DNA of 64,000 nt from a bacterium (GTDB lineage: Bacteria > Myxococcota_A > Polyangia > Nannocystales > Nannocystaceae). Positions 27,967 through 36,190 of this stretch are shown here, piece after piece. The DNA lies in the NCBI GenBank assembly GCA_024742475.1, contig JANSYI010000001.1:124001-188000 (forward strand). The letters run 5' to 3'. Position numbers and translations under genes: made by a program. The first letter of the stretch is position 1, and each line of letters starts with the position of its first letter. The notes beneath the pieces were generated by a model, which made no database searches, was not told the DNA's origin, and worked only from the letters and a program-made list of their open reading frames with translations.

Positions 27967-29214
27967 GTGCAGACCCAACCGGTCACCTTCGACAACGGCC
28001 GCGGTGACCAGCTCGCTGCGCGGCTCGACCTCCCTCTGCGGGACCGTCCACGCGCCTACGCGGTATTCGCCCACTGCTTCACCTGCAGCAAGAACCTCTC
28101 CGCCGCGGTGAACGTCTCTCGGACGCTGGCCCGGCAAGGCTGGGGTGTGCTCCGCTTCGACTTCACCGGGCTCGGAGACAGCGAGGGCGACTTCGCCCAG
28201 ACGCACTTCTCGAGCAACGTGCAAGACCTCGTCGCGGCCGCGCGATGGTTGGAGGCGGAGCACGGGCCGCCCCGACTGCTCGTGGGTCACTCCCTCGGCG
28301 GCGCCGCCGTTCTGCGGGCTGCCGCCGAACTCGACTGCGTACGCGCCGTCGCGACCCTGGCTGCGCCCGCGCGGCCCGACCACGTCCTCGCGCTGCTCGA
28401 CGAGCACACGGACACCATCGAGCGCGAGGGCGAGGCCGTCGTCAAGCTCGCCGGACGCGGGTTCACGATCAAGCGCAGCTTTCTCGACGACCTGCGCGCG
28501 CAGTCCATGCAGGACTGCATCGGCGCGCTGCGAGCCGCCCTGCTCGTGCTGCACGCGCCCGGCGACAACACCGTGGGCATCGAGAACGCCTCGGAGATCT
28601 TCGCCGCCGCCAAGCACCCCAAGAGCTTCGTCTCCCTCGATGGCGCAGACCACCTGCTCTCCTCCAGCGCCGATGCGCGCTTCGCCGCAAACGTGATCGC
28701 GGCGTGGGCCGATCGCTATCTCCCCGCCTCCGAGGATGACGTCTCCTCCAGCGACGACCTCACCGCGTGGGGCCCCGTTCGCGGGTTCACCACCGAGCTC
28801 ACCGTCGGCGAGCACTCGCTCATCGCCGACGAGCCGCGCGCGATGGGTGGTGAAGAGCGTGGACCGAGCCCCTATGGGATGCTGCTCGGCGCGCTGGGCT
28901 CGTGCACCGTGATGACGCTGCGCATGTACGCCGACCGCAAGGGCTGGCCGCTGACCCAGGCGGTGTGCCACCTCCGCCACGCCAAGGTTCACGCGGCGGA
29001 CTGCGAGGCGTGCGTCGACCCCGACGACACCAAGCGCAAGGGCAAAGCCAAGATCGATCGAGTCGAACGCGAGATCGAGCTGCGCGGCGACCTCGACGAG
29101 GCCCAGCGCGCCCGCCTCATGGAGATCGCCGACCGCTGCCCCGTGCACCGCTCGCTGTCCGAGGGCAACGTCGTGATCGTCACCGAGCGGGCCCCTGACG
29201 TCTCGAATGGGTAA
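27967..29214 (+). CDS. Alpha/beta hydrolase-OsmC fusion protein
   Basis: A 415-residue cytoplasmic protein with two domains. Residues about 1-250 form an alpha/beta hydrolase with oxyanion HCFTCSKN, nucleophile elbow GHSLGG, an acid in APGDNTVG and the final His in DGADHLL. Residues about 265-415 are an OsmC-like domain with the two peroxidatic cysteine contexts (LGSCTVMTLRMYADRKGWPL and DRCPVHRSL). This fusion is a known bacterial family. It probably couples hydroperoxide reduction with ester hydrolysis, but the substrate is unknown. The start is GTG at 27967, or GTG at 27949. Confidence 0.88.
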   Translation: MQTQPVTFDNGRGDQLAARLDLPLRDRPRAYAVFAHCFTCSKNLSAAVNVSRTLARQGWGVLRFDFTGLGDSEGDFAQTHFSSNVQDLVAAARWLEAEHGPPRLLVGHSLGGAAVLRAAAELDCVRAVATLAAPARPDHVLALLDEHTDTIEREGEAVVKLAGRGFTIKRSFLDDLRAQSMQDCIGALRAALLVLHAPGDNTVGIENASEIFAAAKHPKSFVSLDGADHLLSSSADARFAANVIAAWADRYLPASEDDVSSSDDLTAWGPVRGFTTELTVGEHSLIADEPRAMGGEERGPSPYGMLLGALGSCTVMTLRMYADRKGWPLTQAVCHLRHAKVHAADCEACVDPDDTKRKGKAKIDRVEREIELRGDLDEAQRARLMEIADRCPVHRSLSEGNVVIVTERAPDVSNG

Positions 29215-29258
29215 TTTTGCCGATTGCGGCCGCACGTGGTCCAGGCGACGCTGGGCCC

Positions 29259-30854
29259 ATGCGTCGGATGAGCATCATGGGAGCGGGACTGGGCCTCTGG
29301 CTGGCGTCGGGGTCGGCGCGCGCCGAGACCTACGAGATCGCCGCGGGTGAGGACGTCGAGGCGGCCATCGCGATGCTGCAGCCGGGCGACACCCTCGAGC
29401 TCGGCGGCGGCATGTACGAGGTGACCGAGCGCTTCAGCATCTCGCTGGCCGGCACCGAAGACCAGCCGATCACGATCCGCGCCAAGGACGGCGAGCAGCC
29501 CCACATCCACCGCCCCAACGCCAACGAGAACCTGGTCGACATCGACAGCGCCCAGTGGGTCATCATCGACGGCATCGAGTTCTCGGGCGGCTCGGCCGGC
29601 ATTCGCATCTCGGGCGCAAGCGACCTGACGATCTCCAACTGCGACATTCACAGCACGAACGACGTGGCGGTGCGGGCCAACGACGGAGGCGTCACCTATG
29701 AGCGCCTGCACATCGTCGGCAACGAGATTCACGACACGAACAACACCGGCGAGGGCATGTATCTCGGCTGCAACGAAGACGCCTGCCGCATCGCCAACTC
29801 GATCATCGAGCGCAACTGGGTGCACCACACCAATGGGCCCACCATCACGCAGGGCGACGGCATCGAGATCAAGGAAGGCAGCCACGGCAATGTCGTGCGC
29901 GACAACGTCATCCACGACACGAACTACCCGTGCATTCTGACGTACAGCACGGTCGGCAACGGCGAGGCCAACGTCATCGAGGGCAACGCGATGTGGAACT
30001 GCGGTGACCATGCGATCCAGTCCGCCGCCGACGCGGTGATTCGCAACAACATCATCTTGGGTGCCGCCGCGAGCGGCATCTCGCTGCAGCCCCACCAGTC
30101 GGGCGCCCCTTCCAACGTGCAGGTCCTGCACAACACCATCGTCGTGCCGGGCGGACGCGCGATGAACGTCTCGGGCGCGGTCGGGCCGGTGGTGATCGCC
30201 AACAACGCGATCTACAGCCAGGCGGGGCCGGCGATTCAGCTGGGCGGAGACACGAGCCCGCTGACGGTCGTGGGCAACGTGGGAATGGGCGGGCTCTCCG
30301 GAGGCAAGGGAGGCTACGTCGATGGTGACATCGCCGCGGACTTCGTCGACGCGCACACCGGCGGCGGCGTCCCCAACGACGTGTTCCCGGCCATGGGTGC
30401 CCTCGTCGGTACTGCCGACCCCACCTACGCCACCGAGGTCGACTTCAACGGCCTGCCGCGAGACGGCGGTCTCGACGTCGGCGCCTACGCGTTCGATGCC
30501 GGCGGCAACCCCGGCTGGACTCTGCAAGCCGGCTTCAAGGAATTCCCCGACACGGACCCCGGCGGCGACACCGACGGCATGGACACCGACGGCGGCGACG
30601 ACACGGGAACCTCCGGCGACGAGACCAGCAGCGATCCCAGCGGAGGCTCGGGCGGGGGCGGCGAGACCACCGACGCCGGCTCGAGCGGCAGCGGCGGCAC
30701 CTCGAGGGACACCGACCTGCCAGGCGCCGACGGCGACGAGCTCGGCACCGTCGACGGCTGCGGCTGCCGCAGCGGCGAGGGCGGGCCGTTGGGCGTGCTC
30801 GTCATGCTCGGGCTCGGCGCGCTCCTCCGCCGCCGCGTCACCCCTTCAGCGTAA
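29259..30854 (+). CDS. Right-handed beta-helix protein with MYXO-CTERM anchor
   Basis: The 531-residue product has a Sec signal peptide (cleavage near SARAE). A parallel beta-helix of the nosD/chondroitinase-B type follows (TIRAKDGEQPHIHRP, WVIIDGIEFSGGSAGIRISG, GNVVRDNVIHDTNYP). After an Asp/Gly/Thr-rich linker the protein ends with a CGC motif, a hydrophobic stretch LGVLVMLGLGALL and a short RRR cluster, the MYXO-CTERM sorting signal. It is probably a surface polysaccharide-binding or lyase-type protein. The last 17 bp overlap the convergent gene downstream. Confidence 0.85.
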   Translation: MRRMSIMGAGLGLWLASGSARAETYEIAAGEDVEAAIAMLQPGDTLELGGGMYEVTERFSISLAGTEDQPITIRAKDGEQPHIHRPNANENLVDIDSAQWVIIDGIEFSGGSAGIRISGASDLTISNCDIHSTNDVAVRANDGGVTYERLHIVGNEIHDTNNTGEGMYLGCNEDACRIANSIIERNWVHHTNGPTITQGDGIEIKEGSHGNVVRDNVIHDTNYPCILTYSTVGNGEANVIEGNAMWNCGDHAIQSAADAVIRNNIILGAAASGISLQPHQSGAPSNVQVLHNTIVVPGGRAMNVSGAVGPVVIANNAIYSQAGPAIQLGGDTSPLTVVGNVGMGGLSGGKGGYVDGDIAADFVDAHTGGGVPNDVFPAMGALVGTADPTYATEVDFNGLPRDGGLDVGAYAFDAGGNPGWTLQAGFKEFPDTDPGGDTDGMDTDGGDDTGTSGDETSSDPSGGSGGGGETTDAGSSGSGGTSRDTDLPGADGDELGTVDGCGCRSGEGGPLGVLVMLGLGALLRRRVTPSA

Positions 30855-31962
30855 AGACCGTCTGCGCCAACACTTCGCCGCTGACGAGCAGCTCGACCCG
30901 GTGTTCGCCGGGGTAGAGGGCCCGAATGCTCGTGGCCTTCATCGAATGCCGCTTCGACAGCTCGGTCTGACCGCGGGCGGGAAGCTCGACGCTCGTCCAC
31001 TTGAAGGTCTTGCCGCCGCTGGCCTTGGCCTTGCGCACGTAGTGCACCACGTAGTCGACGAGCAGCGACTGAGTGCGGCCGTGCGACGAGCTGAGCGTGG
31101 CGGTCAGCTCGACGAAGTCGCCGACCTTCACCGCCTTCGGGCTCGCCTTGAGCGTGGCGCTCACCTTCTTTGGGGGGTGGTAGCCGATCACGGCGAGCGC
31201 CGCTTTGTCGCCGGCCTTGATCGGCCCACGCAGGCCGTGCTTGGCGATCCACAGCTGGTCCTCTCCGCCTGCCTTCACGCACGCCTTGGCCCAGCGCACC
31301 GCCGCGCCAAGGTGATCCTTGGCGATGTCGCCGAGCGTGTTGGCGACCGAGCGGCGCACGTACAGCGCGGAGTCGTGCTGCAGCGCGTCCAAGATCGGCC
31401 AGATCGGGCTCGGGTCTTCGACCAGCGCCGAGAGCACCTTGCCCCACGGCAGCCGCGGCCGAACGCCCTCGCTGCACCAGCGGCGCACGTGGAGGCTGTC
31501 GTGCGTGGTCAACGACCGTAGCCTTGCAAAGGTCTCCTCGGGCCGCTCGGCGACGAAGGGGCGCACCGCAAACTCCGACGAGAAGCGCTGCGTCAGCTCG
31601 ATCATCGCGTGCATCGACGCGTCGAAGTGTGGCAGGCCGTGGTCGGCGATGAACTGCCCGATGGGCCACTGCAGCCATCCGTCGGTGACCGCCTCGGCGT
31701 CGGGCAGCCGGCTCGGAAGGCTGTCGGTGAGAATGCCCAGCGCCCCGGGCACGTCCTCGGGCAGCCCCGCCGCCAGCGCGTCGGAGAACTGCTGCACGCG
31801 AGCGGAGAACTCGAGCTCCGACAGCCCCTTCGTCGCCCTGCGCTCGAACGCCTTGCGATCGAACCCGGACCACGCGCCGTGCACCTGCGCGCTCATGGCT
31901 CGCGCCGCGTCGCGGTCGAACCAGTCCTTGAACGCCTTCTTCTTGGGCTTCGCGTCCGCCAT
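30838..31962 (-). CDS. HEAT-like-repeat protein of the DNA alkylation repair (AlkD-like) family
   Basis: The 374-residue protein from ATG 31962 begins with a basic helix (ADAKPKKKAFKDWFDR). Helical HEAT-like repeats follow, with the family core FARLRSLTTHDSLHVRRWCSEGVRPRLPWGK and HDSALYVRRSVANTLGDIAKDH. The C-terminal 100 residues are a beta domain (KASPKAVKVGDFVELTATL). The fold is that of alkylpurine glycosylase AlkD, and the WCSEGVRPRLPW segment is typical of the larger relatives. Glycosylase activity is plausible but unproven. It stands divergent from the BtuF-like gene. Confidence 0.8.
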   Translation of the reverse strand: MADAKPKKKAFKDWFDRDAARAMSAQVHGAWSGFDRKAFERRATKGLSELEFSARVQQFSDALAAGLPEDVPGALGILTDSLPSRLPDAEAVTDGWLQWPIGQFIADHGLPHFDASMHAMIELTQRFSSEFAVRPFVAERPEETFARLRSLTTHDSLHVRRWCSEGVRPRLPWGKVLSALVEDPSPIWPILDALQHDSALYVRRSVANTLGDIAKDHLGAAVRWAKACVKAGGEDQLWIAKHGLRGPIKAGDKAALAVIGYHPPKKVSATLKASPKAVKVGDFVELTATLSSSHGRTQSLLVDYVVHYVRKAKASGGKTFKWTSVELPARGQTELSKRHSMKATSIRALYPGEHRVELLVSGEVLAQTVFTLKG

Positions 31963-32018
31963 CGAGGAGCGAAGAATACCCTCGCGGCTGGCCGTTCTGC
32001 CGTAGTGTCGTGCCCGCC

Positions 32019-32930
32019 ATGCGGATCGTATCGCTGCTGCCCTCGGCCACCGAGATCGTCTGCGCGCTCGGTGCCCAGGCCGACCTCGTCGGCACTTCGC
32101 ACGAATGCGACTACCCGCCGCAGGTGCAGTCGCTGCCGCGCCTGACTCGCGCACGTATCGACCTCGGCGGAGACAGCCTCGCCATCGACAACGCCGTGCG
32201 ACACGTCATCCGCAACGCGCTGAGCATCTACGCGGTCGACGAGTCTCGGCTCGCCGCGCTGCGCCCGGACGTCATCATCACCCAAGATCTCTGTGAGGTC
32301 TGCGCCGTGTCGCTGGACGACGTGCGCTCGGCCGTCGCCCGCATCGCCCAGCGCGAGGAGGTGAAGCTCGTGAGCCTGTCCCCCACCCGTCTCGACGATG
32401 TCCTCGGCGACGTCGAGCGCGTGGCAGAGGCACTTGGCCTGGGCGAGCGCGGTGCTGCCGTCCGCACCTCCCTGCAGGCACGGCTCGACGCGCTCACGGC
32501 TCGCAGCGCTGCGATCGGCCATCGTCCCCGCGTCGCATCGATCGAGTGGATCGAGCCGATCATGCTCGGCGGCACCTGGATGCCCGAGCTGATCTCCCGC
32601 GCGGGCGGCGAGCCCGTCGGGGTCGAAGACGGCGCGCCCGCCCCCACCCTCTCGCCCACCGAGCTCGCGGCGCTCGAGCCCGACGTCGTCGTGCTCAAGC
32701 CCTGCGGCTTCACCATCGAACGCACGCTCGAAGAACGAGAGCGCATCGCGACCCACATCGTGTCCGCACTCCCCCCCACGACGGCCATCTACGTCGCCGA
32801 CGGCAACGCCTTCTTCAACCGCCCGGGCCCGCGCCTGGTCGAGTCGGCCGAGATCCTCGCGGCGTGCACCCACCCAGAGGCGTTTCCCGAGCTCGCCCGG
32901 GCACACGGGGCCAACGTTCGACGCTGGTGA
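32019..32930 (+). CDS. BtuF-like cobalamin-binding protein without a signal peptide
   Basis: The 303-residue protein from ATG 32019 opens MRIVSLLPSATEIVCALG and continues VGTSHECDYP, then RPDVIITQDLCEVCAV and LEPDVVVLKPCGF. These are hallmarks of the class III (BtuF/FhuD) periplasmic-binding fold. No signal peptide is present, so it should be cytoplasmic, as in a common soluble subgroup annotated as cobalamin-binding. No BtuCD transporter genes are nearby. A GTG at 32010 would add three residues; the TAGTGT hexamer at 32003-32008 argues for the ATG. Confidence 0.82.
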   Translation: MRIVSLLPSATEIVCALGAQADLVGTSHECDYPPQVQSLPRLTRARIDLGGDSLAIDNAVRHVIRNALSIYAVDESRLAALRPDVIITQDLCEVCAVSLDDVRSAVARIAQREEVKLVSLSPTRLDDVLGDVERVAEALGLGERGAAVRTSLQARLDALTARSAAIGHRPRVASIEWIEPIMLGGTWMPELISRAGGEPVGVEDGAPAPTLSPTELAALEPDVVVLKPCGFTIERTLEERERIATHIVSALPPTTAIYVADGNAFFNRPGPRLVESAEILAACTHPEAFPELARAHGANVRRW

Positions 32931-33039
32931 GACGATGAACCGGCCGCGTGGATGGCACCTCTGCTTGGAGTCGGGCGAAGCGTGAGTCAGCGCGTCGGAC
33001 CCCGCGAATGGACCGTATGCGCACACGGTACGGTGCGGC

Positions 33040-33534
33040 GTGCATCGGCCACCAGCAAAGCCCTCGCTGTGCACACAACCCGCCCAGGCCAGACTCGACA
33101 AGGCGCAACGCACCGCGAAGAGTCTGCGGGAGTTGTTGGCGGCGAGTCGATTCGGGGCGGAGTTCTCCGAAGTTCGCACGCTCGAGAGGGACGCAGATGC
33201 GGTCTTGGAGCACGTGGAGCGTCGATGCGGCGTCCTCGACACGTTGTGCGCAGTGACAGGGCCCACCCCAGCCATCATTGAGGCTCAACAATCGGTCGCC
33301 GCCGAGCTCGATGCGCACATCGCCGATCTCCGCGAAGCGCTCGACGCAGCGGCGGTGTTCGTCTCGGTCGGCACGACCGAGGCCGTAGCAGAACTCCGTG
33401 AGCGCACGGCCCACGTACACGCCATCGCAGCTGCGGCTGCTGAGCTGCAGGCGAGCGCCGCTGCGGCCAGCATGCCCGTGGGCGTACCGCGAGCGCTTCG
33501 CCTCGCTGCACCAAAGACGGGGAGCGAGCGATGA
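33040..33534 (+). CDS. Hypothetical helical protein, paralogue of the next gene
   Basis: The 164-residue product is largely helical. Its second half (LEHVERRCGVLDTL, LDAHIADLREALDAAAVFVSVGTTEAVAELRERTAHVHA) aligns with the C-terminal third of the following protein, sharing the pattern LDxHxxxLxxAxDAAA and GTxxAxxxLxExxxxVxA. It lacks the membrane helices of its neighbour. The start is uncertain: GTG 33040 has TACGGT ending five bases upstream. Its stop overlaps the next ATG (ATGA). The pair looks like a duplicated, co-translated unit of unknown function. Confidence 0.6.
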   Translation: MHRPPAKPSLCTQPAQARLDKAQRTAKSLRELLAASRFGAEFSEVRTLERDADAVLEHVERRCGVLDTLCAVTGPTPAIIEAQQSVAAELDAHIADLREALDAAAVFVSVGTTEAVAELRERTAHVHAIAAAAAELQASAAAASMPVGVPRALRLAAPKTGSER

Positions 33535-34226
33535 CGGCGCTCGTTCGAAAACTCGCTGTCCCCGAGTCCCTGGCGTACGCCCAGGCCCAGGCAAGAAAGG
33601 ACCGAAAGAACGCGCAGTCGCTCTTCGGTTTCTCTGTGCTCAGCGTCGTCGCGGCCGCATTGGTCGCGGTTCCCTCGCTCGAGTTCGCTCTCGGGCTGCT
33701 CGTCTCGGGTGCTGGTCTAGCTCTCTGGGGAGTTTGGTACCGGCGTCGGGCGCGTTCGGTGGAGTCGGGCGACCTACCGCGTGAGCTGTACCTCCACGCT
33801 GCGTGCTTGCCTCATTCGATGCCGGAGCGCGTCCGTTGGCGCGTCTCGCGAGCCCTGGATGCGCGAATCAACCTCGAACGATTCCTCGTACACGTCGACG
33901 AGCACGGGACGCAAGACTGGGCCATCTCGCTCCGCGAGAACGCAACGCGCTGTGCGGCGCGCGTCCTCGAGCGCTCGCAAGTGCTGCTCAAGCTGCTCGA
34001 AATCTCCGCTCCCTCGTCCGACGTGAAGTCCTCAATCGACGCGGTCGAGGCACAGCTCGACCGGCATCTCGTCGAACTCGTCAATGCCATGGACGCCGCC
34101 GCAACGTACATCGCGGCCGGGACCGATTCCGCAGCGCGCGCGCTCAGCGAGCACGCCGAGCGTGTCCGTGCGCTCGGCGAGGGGCTCCAAGAGGCACACT
34201 CTCCCCGCGCCTGGCCCGAGGGCTGA
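33531..34226 (+). CDS. Membrane protein with helical C-terminal domain, paralogue of the preceding gene
   Basis: The 231-residue product has two membrane helices close together (FGFSVLSVVAAALVAVPSL and FALGLLVSGAGLALWGVWY), a basic loop and a C-terminal helical region. The last 70 residues (LDRHLVELVNAMDAAATYIAAGTDSAARALSEHAERVRA) match the preceding protein. Translational coupling (ATGA) suggests the two chains form one complex, perhaps a soluble partner with a membrane anchor. No family was recognised. It converges with the DUF4097 gene 16 bp downstream. Confidence 0.65.
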   Translation: MTALVRKLAVPESLAYAQAQARKDRKNAQSLFGFSVLSVVAAALVAVPSLEFALGLLVSGAGLALWGVWYRRRARSVESGDLPRELYLHAACLPHSMPERVRWRVSRALDARINLERFLVHVDEHGTQDWAISLRENATRCAARVLERSQVLLKLLEISAPSSDVKSSIDAVEAQLDRHLVELVNAMDAAATYIAAGTDSAARALSEHAERVRALGEGLQEAHSPRAWPEG

Positions 34227-34242
34227 AGCGGCTGGTGAGGCC

Positions 34243-35001
34243 TCAGCCCTTGCGGATTCGGATCCGTCCGCTGACCGTCTCCATGCGCACCGTCGCTCCG
34301 CGATCGCCCCGCGAGATCCGTACTGCCGATCCAACGAGCTGCTGCGTGCGCTCGTGCTTCACGTCTGCATCGATGCCTCCGCTCAGTGACGTCGCGGCGA
34401 GGTCGAGCCCGAGCGAGGGCGGCACCGAGATCTCGAGCCTGCCGCTGACGGCTTCGAGCATGGCGCGGCGCGTCCCCTTCGGCAGCGACACGCTCGCGTC
34501 GCCGCTGACGGTCGCGACCCGAACGTCTCCCGACCCGCTCGCCTCGATGTTGCCCGACACCGCCTCGAGGTCGAGGGCGCCCGAGATGCCCTTGGCGTCG
34601 ATGTTGCCCGAGACGACGTCGGCTTCGAAGTCGACCCCGGCGGGGATCTCGATGCGGTAGTCGACCCTCACGTCGGCGTTGCGCTTGCGCTTGCGGGCGA
34701 GCTTGGTCCGAATCTTCACCTCGCCCGCGCCCTCTTCGACGAGCACCGTAGCCGAGTCGGCGTCGCGGCCGGAGATCGTGGCCTCGACCCGCACCGCGTC
34801 GCCCCGCCCTTGCACCACCTCGACGTCGCCCGACACGTTGGCGAGCCGCACTTCGCCGCCCTTCTTCACGGTGCCGCTCCAGGAGAAGTCGCCCCTCGTG
34901 GCCGAGGCGGACTGCGCAGCCGAGTCGCGCGCCGAGGCGGACGCTGCGGGGGCACAGGCGAGGAGAGCGAAGAACAGGGGGGAGAGGGTGCGCGGAGACA
35001 T
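34243..35001 (-). CDS. DUF4097-family exported protein
   Basis: The 252-residue product has a signal peptide (SPLFFALLACAPAASASA, with a possible lipobox LLAC). The rest forms the repetitive beta-solenoid of DUF4097/LiaG-like putative adhesins, with recurring VSGDV, VSGNI and VSGRL turns about every 18-22 residues. A Lys/Arg-rich stretch (about 98-108) interrupts it. It is divergent from an operon of a sigma factor, a putative anti-sigma factor and a second DUF4097 protein, with the T-tract motif between. That arrangement implies shared control. Confidence 0.85.
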   Translation of the reverse strand: MSPRTLSPLFFALLACAPAASASARDSAAQSASATRGDFSWSGTVKKGGEVRLANVSGDVEVVQGRGDAVRVEATISGRDADSATVLVEEGAGEVKIRTKLARKRKRNADVRVDYRIEIPAGVDFEADVVSGNIDAKGISGALDLEAVSGNIEASGSGDVRVATVSGDASVSLPKGTRRAMLEAVSGRLEISVPPSLGLDLAATSLSGGIDADVKHERTQQLVGSAVRISRGDRGATVRMETVSGRIRIRKG

Positions 35002-35042
35002 GATGCCCGCTTCGATGCCGCCGCGACCCGAGGGGTTGAGGG

Positions 35043-35056
35043 CGATCTTTTTTTCG
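35043..35056. promoter_or_regulatory. T-tract motif CGATCTTTTTTTCG in a divergent promoter region
   Basis: This is identical to 4928-4941. It lies 41 bp from the minus-strand DUF4097 start and 46 bp from the sigma-factor start. AAAC follows after 10 bp, as at the other copy. It may be a binding site or UP-like element for sigma-dependent divergent promoters. Confidence 0.45.
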
Positions 35057-35102
35057 GTTCTGCTTCAAACCTTTGCCCCGGTCGCGGCATCCAAGAGGCG
35101 CC

Positions 35103-35654
35103 GTGACCTCTGTGGCCGCTGCTCCACCGCTCGTGATCCCCCGCTGCACCGACGTCGTCCGTCGGGCGCAAGCCGGCGACGTGGCGGCGTTCGAGCAGCT
35201 CTACCGCGAGCACGTGGGCACGGTGCTCCGCCTGTGCTGGCGGCTTTGCGGCGGCCGAGACGACGACGCGCACGGCCTCACCCAGGAGGTCTTCGTCCGG
35301 GCGTGGGAGCGGCTCGCCGGCTTTCGCGGAGATGCCGCGTTCGGCACTTGGCTGCATCGCCTCGCAATCAACGTGGTGCTCGGCGAGCGCCGCTCGGCCC
35401 AGCGTCGCGAGCTGCGCGAACAGCGAGCAGCCGGGCAGACGGAGGTCGGACCGCCGCAGACGCGGGTCGACGCGGGCGTCGATCTCGACAAAGCCATCGC
35501 CGCCCTGCCCGAGCGCGCGCGCATGGTCTTCGTGCTGCACGCGATCGAGGGCTACGCCCACGCCGAAATCGCGGAGGTCATGGGATCGAGCGTGGGCACC
35601 ACCAAGGCGCAGCTGCATCGAGCGCGGGCTCTGCTCAGGGAGGCGCTCTCGTGA
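35103..35654 (+). CDS. ECF-type RNA polymerase sigma factor
   Basis: The 183-residue protein has sigma region 2 (VAAFEQLYREHVGTVLRLCWRL, HGLTQEVFVRAWERL, FGTWLHRLAINVV) and region 4 (ALPERARMVFVLHAIEGYAH, IAEVMGSSVGTTKAQLHRARALL). It is similar to the RpoE/SigW-like group. The start is GTG at 35103; the upstream part of the open frame is not coding. Its stop overlaps the next GTG (GTGA), coupling it to the putative anti-sigma factor, and a DUF4097 protein is third. The divergent DUF4097 gene is a probable regulon member. Confidence 0.92.
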   Translation: MTSVAAAPPLVIPRCTDVVRRAQAGDVAAFEQLYREHVGTVLRLCWRLCGGRDDDAHGLTQEVFVRAWERLAGFRGDAAFGTWLHRLAINVVLGERRSAQRRELREQRAAGQTEVGPPQTRVDAGVDLDKAIAALPERARMVFVLHAIEGYAHAEIAEVMGSSVGTTKAQLHRARALLREALS

Positions 35655-36190
35655 ACGACGACGAGCTCGATCGCCTCGTACAGGGGCTGCCGCGCGACAT
35701 GGATGTCGAGCCCGAGGTTCAAGACGCGATCTGGAGCGGCGTCGAGCCCCGCATCGCGCCCTCTCGGCTCGGCGCGTCGGCGACCTGGGGCGTGTGGCTG
35801 GCCGCGGCCGGCCTGCTCATGTCACTCGCTGGGGTCTACGCCGCGACGCCCGAGCCGACGCCCGCCGCCGCGTCGCTGGTGGGGCTGCCGCAGATGCCGA
35901 GCCGCACGGTTCCACAGGCCGGCTTGCTTCCGGCCGAAGACGATCTGCAGGCGGCGGTCACCGACCTCGAGCAGGCCTACCGCACCCAGCGAGCGTCGCT
36001 CGACCCCGCGTTGCTGGCGATCTACGACGAGAACCTGCAGGTCGTCGGCGACGCGATCGCCCGCTCCCGCGCCGCGCTGGCCCAGCGCCCCGCCGACCCA
36101 CATCTGCAGCGCATGCTTCGCAGCGCCTACGACCAGCAGCTCGCGCTGCTCTCCCGCGCCACGGCGCCGCAGCCTGGGAGCGCTCGATGA
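35651..36190 (+). CDS. Putative single-pass anti-sigma factor
   Basis: The 179-residue product has an acidic cytoplasmic N-terminus of about 45 residues (NDDELDRLVQGLPRDMDVEP), one membrane helix (WGVWLAAAGLLMSLAGVYAA) and a helical periplasmic part (DLQAAVTDLEQAYRTQRASL). That topology, with translational coupling to both the ECF sigma gene before it and the DUF4097 gene after it, is typical of an anti-sigma factor. No zinc-binding ZAS motif (HxxxCxxC) is present. The DUF4097 partner may act as sensor or output. Confidence 0.65.
   Translation: MNDDELDRLVQGLPRDMDVEPEVQDAIWSGVEPRIAPSRLGASATWGVWLAAAGLLMSLAGVYAATPEPTPAAASLVGLPQMPSRTVPQAGLLPAEDDLQAAVTDLEQAYRTQRASLDPALLAIYDENLQVVGDAIARSRAALAQRPADPHLQRMLRSAYDQQLALLSRATAPQPGSAR

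Noticed and set aside
26905..29235. 776-codon minus frame joining the hydrolase-OsmC antisense with the lipoprotein
   Set aside because: Only the part after about 27915 is coding; upstream is antisense to the hydrolase-OsmC gene.
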